Shown here: piece by piece, positions 9,085 to 17,272 of the stretch
How positions within the stretch are numbered: position 1 is the stretch's first letter
How the letters are laid out: the number at the start of each line of letters is the position of its first letter
From: JBKQVT01 sp963804825
Lineage (GTDB): Bacteria; Planctomycetota; Planctomycetia; Pirellulales; Thermoguttaceae
Length of the DNA stretch: 64,000 bases
Direction of reading: 5' to 3'
Assembly (NCBI GenBank): GCA_963804825.1
Contig: CAWDRV010000003.1
Location: forward strand, 558,001 to 622,000
Notes under the pieces: model-generated
What the model was told of the DNA's origin: nothing
Database searches by the model: none
Seen by the model: the letters and a program-made list of their open reading frames with translations, nothing else
Program-made: the position numbers and the translations under genes

Positions 9085-10089
9085 ATGGGAAGACTGATCT
9101 TGATCGTCCTGGTGGTCGGCTTGGCCGTGGGCGGCCTGTACGTCTATCGCAACTTCGACATCGACCTCCGCCGCAACAGCCAAGGGGGGATCGAGTCCAT
9201 CAAGCTCGTGCCCCGAGCGAACCTTGGCACGGCGGCGGCGGACGATCCGTCCAATCTGCCTCCCGTGCCGGTCCGCTCCGCGATCCGCATCGCCACGTTC
9301 AACCTGGACGGGCTGGACGAGAAGAAGCTGGCCGACCGCACGGTCAGCGACACCTTGGTCCGCGTACTTCCCCACTTCGACGTGATTGCCCTGCAAGGCA
9401 TTCGGGCGAAGAGCCGCGGTCTGCTGGTCCGTCTGGTCGAGCAGATCAACGCGACCGGCCGGTCCTACGATTTCGCCACCGATGGGGCGGCCGACCGCGA
9501 CGGCATGGCGCAATACAACGCCCTGCTGCTGGATCGCGCGAGCGTGGAGATCGATCGGTCCACGGTGCATTTCGTCGAGGACCGCGCCGGCCGCTTCCGG
9601 TATAAGCCGTTGGTGGCGCAGTTTCGCGTTCGCGGGCCGCCCGTGGCCGAGGCGTTCACGTTCATCCTCATCGACGTGCAGGTCGATCCCAGCCGCGTGG
9701 CGACGGAGTTGGACCTGCTGGCCGACGTCTTCCGCGCCGTGCGCGACAGCCACCCCAAGGAGGACGACTTCATCCTCCTGGGCGACCTGGAGGCCGATCA
9801 CGAGCACCTTGGTCAATTGGGGCGGCTGCCCTATCTGACCGCGGCGGTGACGGCCACGCCCACCACCACGCGCGGCACGCGGTTGGCCGACAACATCCTT
9901 TTCGATTGCCGTGCGACGGTGGAGTTCACCGGTCGTTCGGGCGTGTTCGACCTGATGCGGGAATGCGACCTGTCGATGCAGGCCGCTTTGCAGGTCTCCG
10001 AGCACCTGCCGGTCTGGGCCGAGTTCAGCATCTACGAGGGCGGCCAGCCCGGCCACGTCGCCCGGGCGGGCAACGCCGCCCGGCGATAG
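9085..10089 (+). CDS. membrane-anchored endonuclease/exonuclease/phosphatase-family protein
   Basis: 334 residues from ATG 9085; the frame is open further upstream, but only through palindromic repeats. An N-terminal transmembrane segment (LILIVLVVGLAVGGLYVY) is followed by an EEP fold: IRIATFNLDGLDEKK (beta strand with metal-site Asn), HFDVIALQGIRAKS (Gln in place of the usual catalytic Glu), DFILLGDLEADHEH (GDLE instead of the usual GDxN) and a C-terminal SEHLPVWAEF (the SDHxPV motif). The changed EALQE and GDFN positions make catalysis uncertain; it may be a divergent or non-nuclease member. Intact. It converges on gyrA with 22 bp between stops. Confidence 0.75.
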   Translation: MGRLILIVLVVGLAVGGLYVYRNFDIDLRRNSQGGIESIKLVPRANLGTAAADDPSNLPPVPVRSAIRIATFNLDGLDEKKLADRTVSDTLVRVLPHFDVIALQGIRAKSRGLLVRLVEQINATGRSYDFATDGAADRDGMAQYNALLLDRASVEIDRSTVHFVEDRAGRFRYKPLVAQFRVRGPPVAEAFTFILIDVQVDPSRVATELDLLADVFRAVRDSHPKEDDFILLGDLEADHEHLGQLGRLPYLTAAVTATPTTTRGTRLADNILFDCRATVEFTGRSGVFDLMRECDLSMQAALQVSEHLPVWAEFSIYEGGQPGHVARAGNAARR

Positions 10090-10111
10090 GCGGCCGGGGA
10101 AGGCAAGGTTC

Positions 10112-12898
10112 TTACCCCTCGTCCCTCTGCTCGCCCTCTTCCTGCGGCACGCGCTTGACGGCCACCAGCGCGTCGTCCTCGTCCAGGCTCATGATCTTCA
10201 CGCCCTGCGTGTTGCGGCCGATGATGCTGATGTCGGCCGCCGGAATGCGCTGGAGCTTGCCGCGGGCGGTCATCATCAACAGCTCGTCCTCGTCGCGCAC
10301 CCGGACCACGCCGATCACCGGGCCGTTGCGGGGCCTGGTCTTGATGTCGTGCAGCCCCTTGCCGCCGCGCCGCTGCGTGCGGTAGCTCCGCTGCGAAGAG
10401 ATTTCTTCGTTGTCGCCGTTGCTGCCGCCGTCGCCGTTGATTTCGCCGTTGCCGGATTCCGTTTCCGCGTCGGCCGGCCCGGCCTCGTCGTCCTGTTCCT
10501 GGTCCTCCGGCGGCAACTCGCCCTCGGGATCGGTTTCCAGGTTCGGCCCGAAGGGCGTCCGCTTGCCGTAGCCGTTGGCGCAGACGGTCAAGAGCGAGGC
10601 CTCGGGATCGGCCACGACCATGCCCACCACGCGATCGTCGCCGACCAGCCGGATGCCCTTCACGCCGCTGGAATTGCGGCCCATGGGCCGGGCGTCGGAC
10701 TCCTTGAATCGGATCGCCATGCCGGCGGCGGTGGAAAGCACCAACTCGTCGCCTGCCTTGGTCACGACCACGTCGACCAGGTCGTCGCCCTCGCGGAGCT
10801 TGATGGCGATGATGCCTCCCTTCATCGGCCGGCTGTAGGCCTCCAGGGGCGTCTTTTTCACCAGTCCGCGGCTGGTGGCCATGACCAGAAAATGGTCGGG
10901 GCGGTCGAAGTCGCGGACCGCGCGGCAGTCGGTGATCTGCTCGCCCTCGGCCAGGTTCAGCAAATTGACCACGGCCCGGCCGCGGCTGTCGCGGGCCAAC
11001 TGCGGCAGGTCGTAGACCTTGCGCCAATGGACCCTGCCCTTGGTCGTGAAGAACAGCAGGTAGGCGTGCGTGCTGGCGACGAAGAGGTGCTGGATGGGGT
11101 CCTCGTCCTCGGTCTTGGCGCCGGTCAGTCCCTTGCCGCCGCGGTGCTGCGCCCGGTAGGCCGAGGCCGGCGTCCGCTTGACATAGCCGTTGCTGCTGAT
11201 CGACACCACCATCGTTTCCTCGGTGATGAGGTCTTCGAGGTTGAGGTCTCCGATCTCCTCGCCGCTGATTTCGGTCCGCCGCGGATCGGCGTGCTTGCGG
11301 CGCAGCTCGCGGAGGTCCTCGCGGATGATGTCGAGCACGTTTTGCCGGTCGGAGAGGATGCGGAGGTATTCGACGATCTTCTGGAGCAGTTCGCGGTGCT
11401 CGCCGCCGAGTTTTTCTTGTTCGAGGTTGACCAACTGGCCCAACGTCATGCGGAGGATGCCGTCGGCCTGGACGGGGGTGAGGTGGTAGGTTTCCTGTCG
11501 GCCGCGTTCCGCCTCGAAGGCGGCGAAGCCCTCGTCGCCCAGGGCGCGGCGGAGGATGGCCGCCGGCGTGGAAATCTCCATCAGCCGCTGCTTCGCCTCG
11601 TCCTGGGTCTTCGAGGCGCGGATCACTCGGATCACTTCGTCGATGTTGGCATAGGCCAGCAGCAGCCCTTCGACCATGTGTTTCCGCTGCCGGGCCCGGG
11701 CGAGCAGGTATTGCGTGCGGCGGCGAATGACCGTCTCGCGGTGGCGGATGAATTCCTCCAGGAGTTCCTTCAGCGACAACACCCGCGGCTTGCCGTCCAC
11801 CAGCGCCAGGAAAATCAGCGAGAAGCTGTCCTGCAAGGGCGAGAACTGGTAGAGTTGGTTCAGGACGATGTCCGGATCGGCGTCGCGCTTCAGCTCGAGG
11901 ATCAGGCGGACCGGCTCCTTCAGGTCGCTTTCGTTGCGCGTGGCCGAAATGCCGGTGATCTTCCCCTCGTTGACCAGCGCGGCGATCCGCTCCTCGACGC
12001 GGTCGCGGGCCTGCTGGAAGGGAATCTCGCTGACCACGATCCGGAAGCGGTTCTTGCCGTGTTCCTCGACGCGGGTCCGGGCCCGCATGACGATCGTGCT
12101 GCGGCCCGTGTGGTATCCGCGGCGGATGCCGCTCCGGCCGCAGATCACGCCGCCGGTCGGGAAGTCCGGCCCGGGAACAATCTCCATCAACTCGTCGATC
12201 GACACCTCCGGCTCGTCGATCACGCGGATCAGGGCGTCGCAGATCTCGCCCAGGTTGTGCGGCGGGATCGAGGTCGCCATGCCCACCGCGATCCCATTGG
12301 CCCCGTTGACCAGAAGGTTGGGAAACTTCGACGGCAACACCGTCGGCTCTAGCCGCCGCTCGTCGTAGGTGGGAATGTAGTCCACCGTGTCGAGCTTGAG
12401 GTCCTCGAGCATCAACGCGGCGATGGGCGACAGCCGGGCTTCCGTGTATCGCATGGCGGCCGGCGGCAAGCCCGCGATCGAGCCGAAGTTCCCCTGCTTG
12501 TCGATCAGCACGTGGCGCATGTTCCATTCTTGGGCCATGCGGACCAACGTGGGGTAGATGACGCTTTCGCCGTGGGGATGGTAATTGCCGCTGGTGTCGC
12601 CGGAGATCTTGGCGCACTTGACCCGCCCGGCGCCGGGCGTCAGGTTCAGGTCGTTCATGGCGACCAGGATCCGCCGTTGCGAGGGCTTCAGGCCGTCGCG
12701 GACGTCGGGCAAGGCCCGGCTGACGATCACGCTCATCGCGTACGTCAGGTAGCTGTTCTTCAGCTCGTCTTCGATGGACCGTTCGACGATTCGGCCCGCC
12801 CCTGCGCCGGGACCCTCGGCGGGAGTTTCCTCGGGCGGAAAATCCTCGGCGTCGGGCGGTTCGGGCGGTTCGGGCGGCAAATTAGAATCGGTGGCCAA
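10112..12898 (-). CDS. gyrA: DNA gyrase subunit A
   Basis: 928 residues. The start is TTG at 12898, preceded by AAGGGGA. An unusual Pro/Glu-rich N-terminal extension of ~35 residues precedes the standard SYLTYAMSVIVSRALPDVRDG breakage-reunion domain. The active-site tyrosine is Tyr151 in AAMRYTEARL. The C-terminal pinwheel contains the GyrA box QRRGGKGL, which distinguishes gyrase from topoisomerase IV, interrupted by a long acidic loop (DQEQDDEAGPADAETE). In the quinolone-binding region HPHGESVIYPTLVRMAQ, the E. coli Ser83 equivalent is kept (Ser112), Asp82 is Glu111 and Asp87 is Pro116. Intact. Acts in the cytoplasm with GyrB (not in the window) to introduce negative supercoils. Confidence 0.96.
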   Translation of the reverse strand: MATDSNLPPEPPEPPDAEDFPPEETPAEGPGAGAGRIVERSIEDELKNSYLTYAMSVIVSRALPDVRDGLKPSQRRILVAMNDLNLTPGAGRVKCAKISGDTSGNYHPHGESVIYPTLVRMAQEWNMRHVLIDKQGNFGSIAGLPPAAMRYTEARLSPIAALMLEDLKLDTVDYIPTYDERRLEPTVLPSKFPNLLVNGANGIAVGMATSIPPHNLGEICDALIRVIDEPEVSIDELMEIVPGPDFPTGGVICGRSGIRRGYHTGRSTIVMRARTRVEEHGKNRFRIVVSEIPFQQARDRVEERIAALVNEGKITGISATRNESDLKEPVRLILELKRDADPDIVLNQLYQFSPLQDSFSLIFLALVDGKPRVLSLKELLEEFIRHRETVIRRRTQYLLARARQRKHMVEGLLLAYANIDEVIRVIRASKTQDEAKQRLMEISTPAAILRRALGDEGFAAFEAERGRQETYHLTPVQADGILRMTLGQLVNLEQEKLGGEHRELLQKIVEYLRILSDRQNVLDIIREDLRELRRKHADPRRTEISGEEIGDLNLEDLITEETMVVSISSNGYVKRTPASAYRAQHRGGKGLTGAKTEDEDPIQHLFVASTHAYLLFFTTKGRVHWRKVYDLPQLARDSRGRAVVNLLNLAEGEQITDCRAVRDFDRPDHFLVMATSRGLVKKTPLEAYSRPMKGGIIAIKLREGDDLVDVVVTKAGDELVLSTAAGMAIRFKESDARPMGRNSSGVKGIRLVGDDRVVGMVVADPEASLLTVCANGYGKRTPFGPNLETDPEGELPPEDQEQDDEAGPADAETESGNGEINGDGGSNGDNEEISSQRSYRTQRRGGKGLHDIKTRPRNGPVIGVVRVRDEDELLMMTARGKLQRIPAADISIIGRNTQGVKIMSLDEDDALVAVKRVPQEEGEQRDEG

Positions 12899-13101
12899 GC
12901 GCGGTCCCCTTCGATGGATTCCAAAACCCGGATTATAGCATTTCGGCCCCCCGCCGACAACGCCTCCAGGCCCAAAATCCTCGTCGCAAGTCCTTTTTTT
13001 GCAAAGTCTTGCGACCGGGGCTATCGCATCGTGGCCGAGGCGGGGATTTCATGCGAAGACCCGCATGTCCCAGGGGCCGACACGGCCCCATGACGGTTCG
13101 G

Positions 13102-13164
13102 TCAGCAACCCGCCAGCGCCAAGGCAACGGCGAAAAATAGAATGCCCAAACGAAACCATTTCAT
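13102..13164 (-). CDS. 20-residue lipoprotein-signal-like peptide
   Basis: ATG, 20 codons (MKWFRLGILFFAVALALAGC), then TGA straight after the cysteine. The peptide has the form of a complete lipoprotein signal with lipobox ALAGC, so processing would leave nearly nothing but a lipidated Cys. GGAG lies ~10 bases before the ATG. It sits in the 479-bp gap upstream of gyrA. It could be a real micro-lipopeptide, the leader of a decayed or frame-shifted lipoprotein, or chance. Confidence 0.4.
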   Translation of the reverse strand: MKWFRLGILFFAVALALAGC

Positions 13165-13269
13165 CGCACCGACTCCGTGTGTTACGCCTCTCCCTGCCAA
13201 GGGCTGGTCGCTCTTTAGGTTCCGCGCCAAAATAACTCCATCAAGTTCCTAAGAGTCCCCAGACAACAC

Positions 13270-13340
13270 GGGAACACTGATTTTCGCTTATCGTCGCTGA
13301 TTGTTTCTATAAGTGTCGATTAGCGAAGATTAGTGTTCCC
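13270..13340. repeat. imperfect ~24-bp inverted repeat (GGGAACACT...AGTGTTCCC)
   Basis: The arms GGGAACACTGATTTTCGCTT and its partner ending AGATTAGTGTTCCC pair over about 24 bases with a few mismatches; the loop contains GTCGCTGATTG. It lies 38 bp downstream of the ilvB stop, so it could also act as its terminator, although it looks like a dispersed palindrome. Confidence 0.65.
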
Positions 13341-13377
13341 TAGAAGACAGTAAACTTGTTCTGACGCAGTTCCTCAA

Positions 13378-15111
13378 TCACTCCTTAATCACGTCCCGGA
13401 CCGTCATGCCGGACGGGATCATCGGCAGCACGTGCTCCTGGTAGGGCACTTGCACGTCCAAGAGATACGGCCCGGTCGAGTCGATCATCTCCTGCAAGGC
13501 GTCGGTCAACTCGGCCTTCTCCGCAACGCGGCGGCCGCCCCATTGGAACCCCCGCGCGATGGCGGCGAAGTCGGGATAGCGCTCCTCGGGCGTGATGCCG
13601 TTGCCCAGGCCGACCGCCTCCGGATGATCGATCGGCCCCAAGTAGGTGTGGGCCCGATTGCCCGCGTGAAAGCGGTCTTCCCATTGCACGACCATGCCCA
13701 GGTGCATGTTGTTCACGAGCATCACCTTGACGGGCAGTTTTTCGCAGAAGCAGGTGGCCATCTCTTGAATGTTCATCAGCAGGCTGCCGTCGCCGTCGAT
13801 ATCGACGACCAGCGTGTCGGGATGGGCCGCCTGGGCGCCGGCCGCCGCGGGCAGACCGAACCCCATCGTCCCCAGCCCGGAACTCGAAAGCCACCGCCGC
13901 GGCTCGCGGAACTTGTAATGCTGGGCGGTCCACATCTGGTGCTGACCCACACCCGTGGTGATGATCGTCGGCCGGTCGGCCGTCAACCGGTACAACTCCC
14001 GGATGGCGTGCTGCGGCAGAATGCCCTCGAAATCGCGGTCGTAGTCCAACGGGTCGGACCGCTTCCAGGCGGCGATCCTGCGGTGCCATTCCCGCAGGTC
14101 GGCGGGCCCTTCGATCGCCTTGTTCAGTTCGGCCAGCGCGTACTTCAGGTCGCTGACCACCGCGAGATGGCACTTCTTGATCTTGTTGATTTCCGAGGGG
14201 TCGATGTCCACGTGCACGATCGTGCCGCGGGCGGCGAACTCGCTCACCTTGCCGGTCACGCGGTCGTCGAAACGGACGCCCAAGGCCAGCAGCAGGTCGG
14301 CGTTGTCGACCGCGTAGTTCGCATAGACGCTGCCGTGCATGCCGAGCATGTCCAACGACAGCGGATCGTCGCCGGGAAATCCGCCCAGGCCGGTCAGGGT
14401 CATGGCCACGGGAATGCCGGTCTTGCGGACCAGTTCGCGCAGCTCCTCGTGGGCTCCGGAGCAAATAATGCCGCCGCCGGCGTAGATCACCGGCCGCTTC
14501 GCGCCGCGGATCAAGGCCGCCACCTCGCCGATCTCCGCCGGCGTCGCCCGCAAATCGTCAACGTGATAGCCGGGCAAGTTCATCGGCGCGTCGTGATCGG
14601 GCACCGCTTGCGCAAGCTGCACGTTCTTGGGCACGTCGACCAGCACCGGGCCGGGCCGGCCGGTCGTCGCCACGTAAAACGCCTCGCGCATCACTCGCGC
14701 CACGTCGCGCACGTCGGTCACCAGGGAATGATGCTTCGTGACGCTGCGGCAGACCTCGACGATGGGCGTCTCCTGAAAGGCGTCGGTGCCGATGACCGCG
14801 GTGCCCACCTGCCCGGTGATCGCCAGGATGGGGACGCTGTCGAGTTTCGCGTCGGCGATGGCCGTGACCAGGTTCGTCGCGCCCGGTCCGCTGGTGGCCA
14901 TGCAGACGCCGATCTTGCCCGTGCTTCGGGCGTAGCCCTGGGCGGCGAACCCGCCGCCTTGCTCGTGGCGGGGCAGAATCACGCGCAGCCGGTCGCGGAA
15001 CCGGGTCAACGCCTGGTGCAGCGGGATGCTCGCCCCGCCAGGATAGGCGAAAATAGTGTCCACGCCGTGGTTGACCAGCGATTGCACGACGATATCCGCC
15101 CCGCTGGTCAT
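13378..15111 (-). CDS. ilvB: acetolactate synthase large subunit
   Basis: 577 residues from ATG 15111, chosen because GGGGAGG lies 5 bases upstream; an in-frame ATG at 15222 would add 37 basic residues. This thiamine-diphosphate enzyme condenses pyruvate in branched-chain amino-acid synthesis. Visible: catalytic-Glu region LPRHEQGGGFAAQGYAR, ATSGPGATNLVTAIADA, FAD-domain segment LGVRFDDRVTGK, ThDP site LGTMGFGLPAAAGAQ and metal motif GDGSLLMNIQE...NNMHLGMV (usual NNxxxGMV). Intact and of standard length. The regulatory subunit gene ilvN/ilvH is not adjacent in this window. Confidence 0.95.
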   Translation of the reverse strand: MTSGADIVVQSLVNHGVDTIFAYPGGASIPLHQALTRFRDRLRVILPRHEQGGGFAAQGYARSTGKIGVCMATSGPGATNLVTAIADAKLDSVPILAITGQVGTAVIGTDAFQETPIVEVCRSVTKHHSLVTDVRDVARVMREAFYVATTGRPGPVLVDVPKNVQLAQAVPDHDAPMNLPGYHVDDLRATPAEIGEVAALIRGAKRPVIYAGGGIICSGAHEELRELVRKTGIPVAMTLTGLGGFPGDDPLSLDMLGMHGSVYANYAVDNADLLLALGVRFDDRVTGKVSEFAARGTIVHVDIDPSEINKIKKCHLAVVSDLKYALAELNKAIEGPADLREWHRRIAAWKRSDPLDYDRDFEGILPQHAIRELYRLTADRPTIITTGVGQHQMWTAQHYKFREPRRWLSSSGLGTMGFGLPAAAGAQAAHPDTLVVDIDGDGSLLMNIQEMATCFCEKLPVKVMLVNNMHLGMVVQWEDRFHAGNRAHTYLGPIDHPEAVGLGNGITPEERYPDFAAIARGFQWGGRRVAEKAELTDALQEMIDSTGPYLLDVQVPYQEHVLPMIPSGMTVRDVIKE

Positions 15112-15233
15112 GCCGGCCTCCCCAGGCCCGACCGCGACCGGCCTCGGGGCGGCGATTTTCCGATTCTTGTTGTTTCTATTTTCCGCAGTCACGCGACGTA
15201 CCTGCCGTGGTGATCCGCTCATTCGAGGAATCT

Positions 15234-15310
15234 GTAGGGTGGGTCGAGCGCAGCGAGCCCCACCATCGGTTTTTCACGGATTTTGGTGGGGCTCGCTGCG
15301 CTCGACCCAC
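15234..15310. repeat. palindromic repeat, GTAGGGTGGGTC family, copy 2, split by an IS
   Basis: The left arm is 15234-15265 and the right arm begins TGGTGGGGCTCGCTGCG and reaches CTCGACCCAC at 15310, where the insertion sequence enters. The arm's last bases (CCTAC) resume at 16837-16841 after the target duplication. Same family as 7207-7287. The gap 15112-15432 contains only this and the IS left end. Confidence 0.85.
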
Positions 15311-16826
15311 CCACCCCTGTAAAGGTCTTAATCTGTTACGGTTTCACGGTTTATGGTATCACTTCGGCTTCGGCGCACGTCACAACGGGGTGGCGGCGTG
15401 TGAATGGGTCTCGCGAAGCAGGAGCGACAAGGATGTTGCTGGGCAAACCATTGGCGGTCTTCATCGAGCGGAGTCCGGTCAGCGTGATGGTCAGTGCAAC
15501 GCTTGAGCGTGTTTTCGAACCGGCGGTGCTGGATCAGGTTTTCCAGGAGCACGCCGTCCTGGGCTACGCCAAGGAATTGGCTTTCTCCCAGTGTGTTCAA
15601 ATCATGTGCGACGTGGTGTTCAAGGAATCGCCGTCCGTGGGAGCGTTCTACCAAGCCCACCCGGACGAAATTCCGGTGACCCGGCAAGCTGTCTATGACA
15701 AGTTGAAGCGTCTGGAATCGCAAGTCCCGGCGGCGTTGGTGCATTATTCGGGCGAGGAACTGGGCCCCTGTATGAAGGCGATGCGGTCGCAGGCCCTGCC
15801 GCTGCTGCCTCGCTACCGCGTACGAGTCCTGGATGGGAACCACTTGACCGGCACCGAGCATCGTATTTTCGAGTTGCGCCGGTTTCGGTCCGCCGCCTTG
15901 CCGGGGCAGGCGCTGGTGTTCTACGATCCGCAATACGGTTTGATTACCGACGTGGTTCCCTGCGAAGACGCGCATGCCCAGGAACGTTCGTTGCTGAAGG
16001 AGGCCTTGGCGTGTATTTCCGCGCCGATTGCATTTTGGCGGACCGCAACTTCTGCACCAGCGGGTTTTTGTTTGGTATTCGTCGCCTGGGGGCTTTCTTT
16101 ATTATCCGTCAGCACGCCTCCACGCTTTGCTACGAATTGAAGGGAAAACGCCGTTTGGTGGGCCAGGATGGTCGGGGACGAAACATCTACGAACAAGCGA
16201 TTTGCCTGACCGACCCCGAAAGCGGAGAGAGCTTTACTGCCCGCCGAATTACGATCGTCCTGGACAAGCCCAACAAGGACGGGGAAACGGAATTGCACAT
16301 TCTCACCAACTTGGCGAAGAAAGCGGCCAGCGCGGTGCGGATTGCGGAACTCTATGCCGATCGCTGGACGATCGAAACGGGGTTCCAGCAATTGACCGAC
16401 GACCTGCGCTGCGAGATCAACACCTTGGGATATCCCAAGGCGGCGTTGTTCGGATTCTGTACGGCGTGCATGGCCTACAACGCCGTGTCGGTTGTGAAGT
16501 GTGCGATTCGCGCGGCACAGGGCAAGAAGTACGTGGAAGAGGAGTTGTCGATGTACTACCTGACCCTGGAAGTGGCTCAGGTGACGGCTGGGATGATGAT
16601 CGCGATCCCCGAGCAAGATTGGGGAGTCTTTCGTAGAATGTCTCCCAAGAAGTTCGCGACCGTCTTGATCGACTTGGCGCAGCGTATCGACCCGCGCAAG
16701 TACACGAAGCACAAGCGTGGGCCGAAAACCAAACAGCCGAAGAAGACCAGCGGCAAACGAATTCATCATGTATCTACCGCGAGAATACTCGCCATGCGAA
16801 CATAGGTAAGACCTTTACAGGGGTGG
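15311..16826 (+). mobile_element. IS4-type insertion sequence, 1,516 bp
   Basis: The ends are perfect 20-bp terminal inverted repeats (CCACCCCTGTAAAGGTCTTA at 15311-15330; its complement at 16807-16826). They are flanked by a perfect 10-bp target duplication, CTCGACCCAC, at 15301-15310 and 16827-16836. The 10-bp duplication and DDE transposase fit the broad IS4 group. The target is the right arm of a chromosomal palindrome. Identical ends and duplication indicate a recent insertion. Confidence 0.93.
15433..16805 (+). pseudogene. IS4-family DDE transposase with one frame break
   Basis: ATG 15433 with GGAG upstream. The first frame carries VRVLDGNHLTGTEHR (first catalytic Asp). After LLKEALA, near 16010, the reading must move back one base to VYFRADCILADRNFCTSGF (second Asp), then YADRWTIETGFQQLTDD (catalytic Glu of the YREK-like motif), ending at 16805. 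The break needs one G (GGCGTG read as GGCGGTG). No heptanucleotide slippery sequence is present, so programmed frameshifting is unlikely. With perfect IS ends, a consensus error or very recent mutation is the best explanation. If the correction holds, the protein is about 457 residues. Confidence 0.85.
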
Positions 16827-17030
16827 CTCGACCCACCCTACCTTTTTTCCTACAACCGAAACTGCTCTGATCCACTCGTTCGAGGGGAATGCGTCTCTCA
16901 AGTTGTGCAAGCAATTTAGGATACGTCGGATGGCCGGAGAATTCAAGGGCGCGACGGGCTGCGGCTCAGTGGGATGGCCAGCCCGGGGCAACGCCCTCGT
17001 GGTTACACGCAAGTCGTTGCTTCCCGGTAC

Positions 17031-17238
17031 GTCCCGTAGGGACGTCCGATAGTAGCCCAGCGATTCATCGCTGGGTAAATGGGCAACCCGAACTGTCCGT
17101 CAGTCCCGGAGGGACGGCTGAATTTTCCGGGCGTTCAGGCGTCCCTCCGGGACGCGGGCGATTCTTGGGCTCCAGCGTTCCCAGCAATGAATTGCTGGGC
17201 TATTTTCAAAGGTCCCTTCGGGACGGATGTGCCGACCC
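17031..17238. repeat. nested inverted repeats (GTCCCGTAGGGAC / AGCCCAGCGATTCATCGCTGG types)
   Basis: Small palindromes occur in mirror order. CGTCCCGTAGGGACG, then AGCCCAGCGATTCATCGCTGG, then GTCCGTCAGTCCCGGAGGGAC, are followed by GCGTCCCTCCGGGACGC, CCAGCAATGAATTGCTGG and GTCCCTTCGGGAC. Together they form a compound ~200-bp mobile-repeat cluster in the 446-bp gap after the IS. Nothing else is seen between 16827 and 17272. Confidence 0.75.
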
Positions 17239-17272
17239 GCCACACTTCCCGCTGCGCTTGTCCGGGCCGCTG

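Noticed and set aside
10032..12617. 861-codon open frame overlapping gyrA in another frame
   Set aside because: Arg/Pro/Gly-rich shadow of a high-G+C gene; gyrA is clearly conserved in the other frame.
16005..16030. Programmed -1 frameshift in the IS transposase
   Set aside because: No slippery heptamer such as A AAA AAG and no downstream hairpin seen; many other genes in the window show similar single-base breaks.
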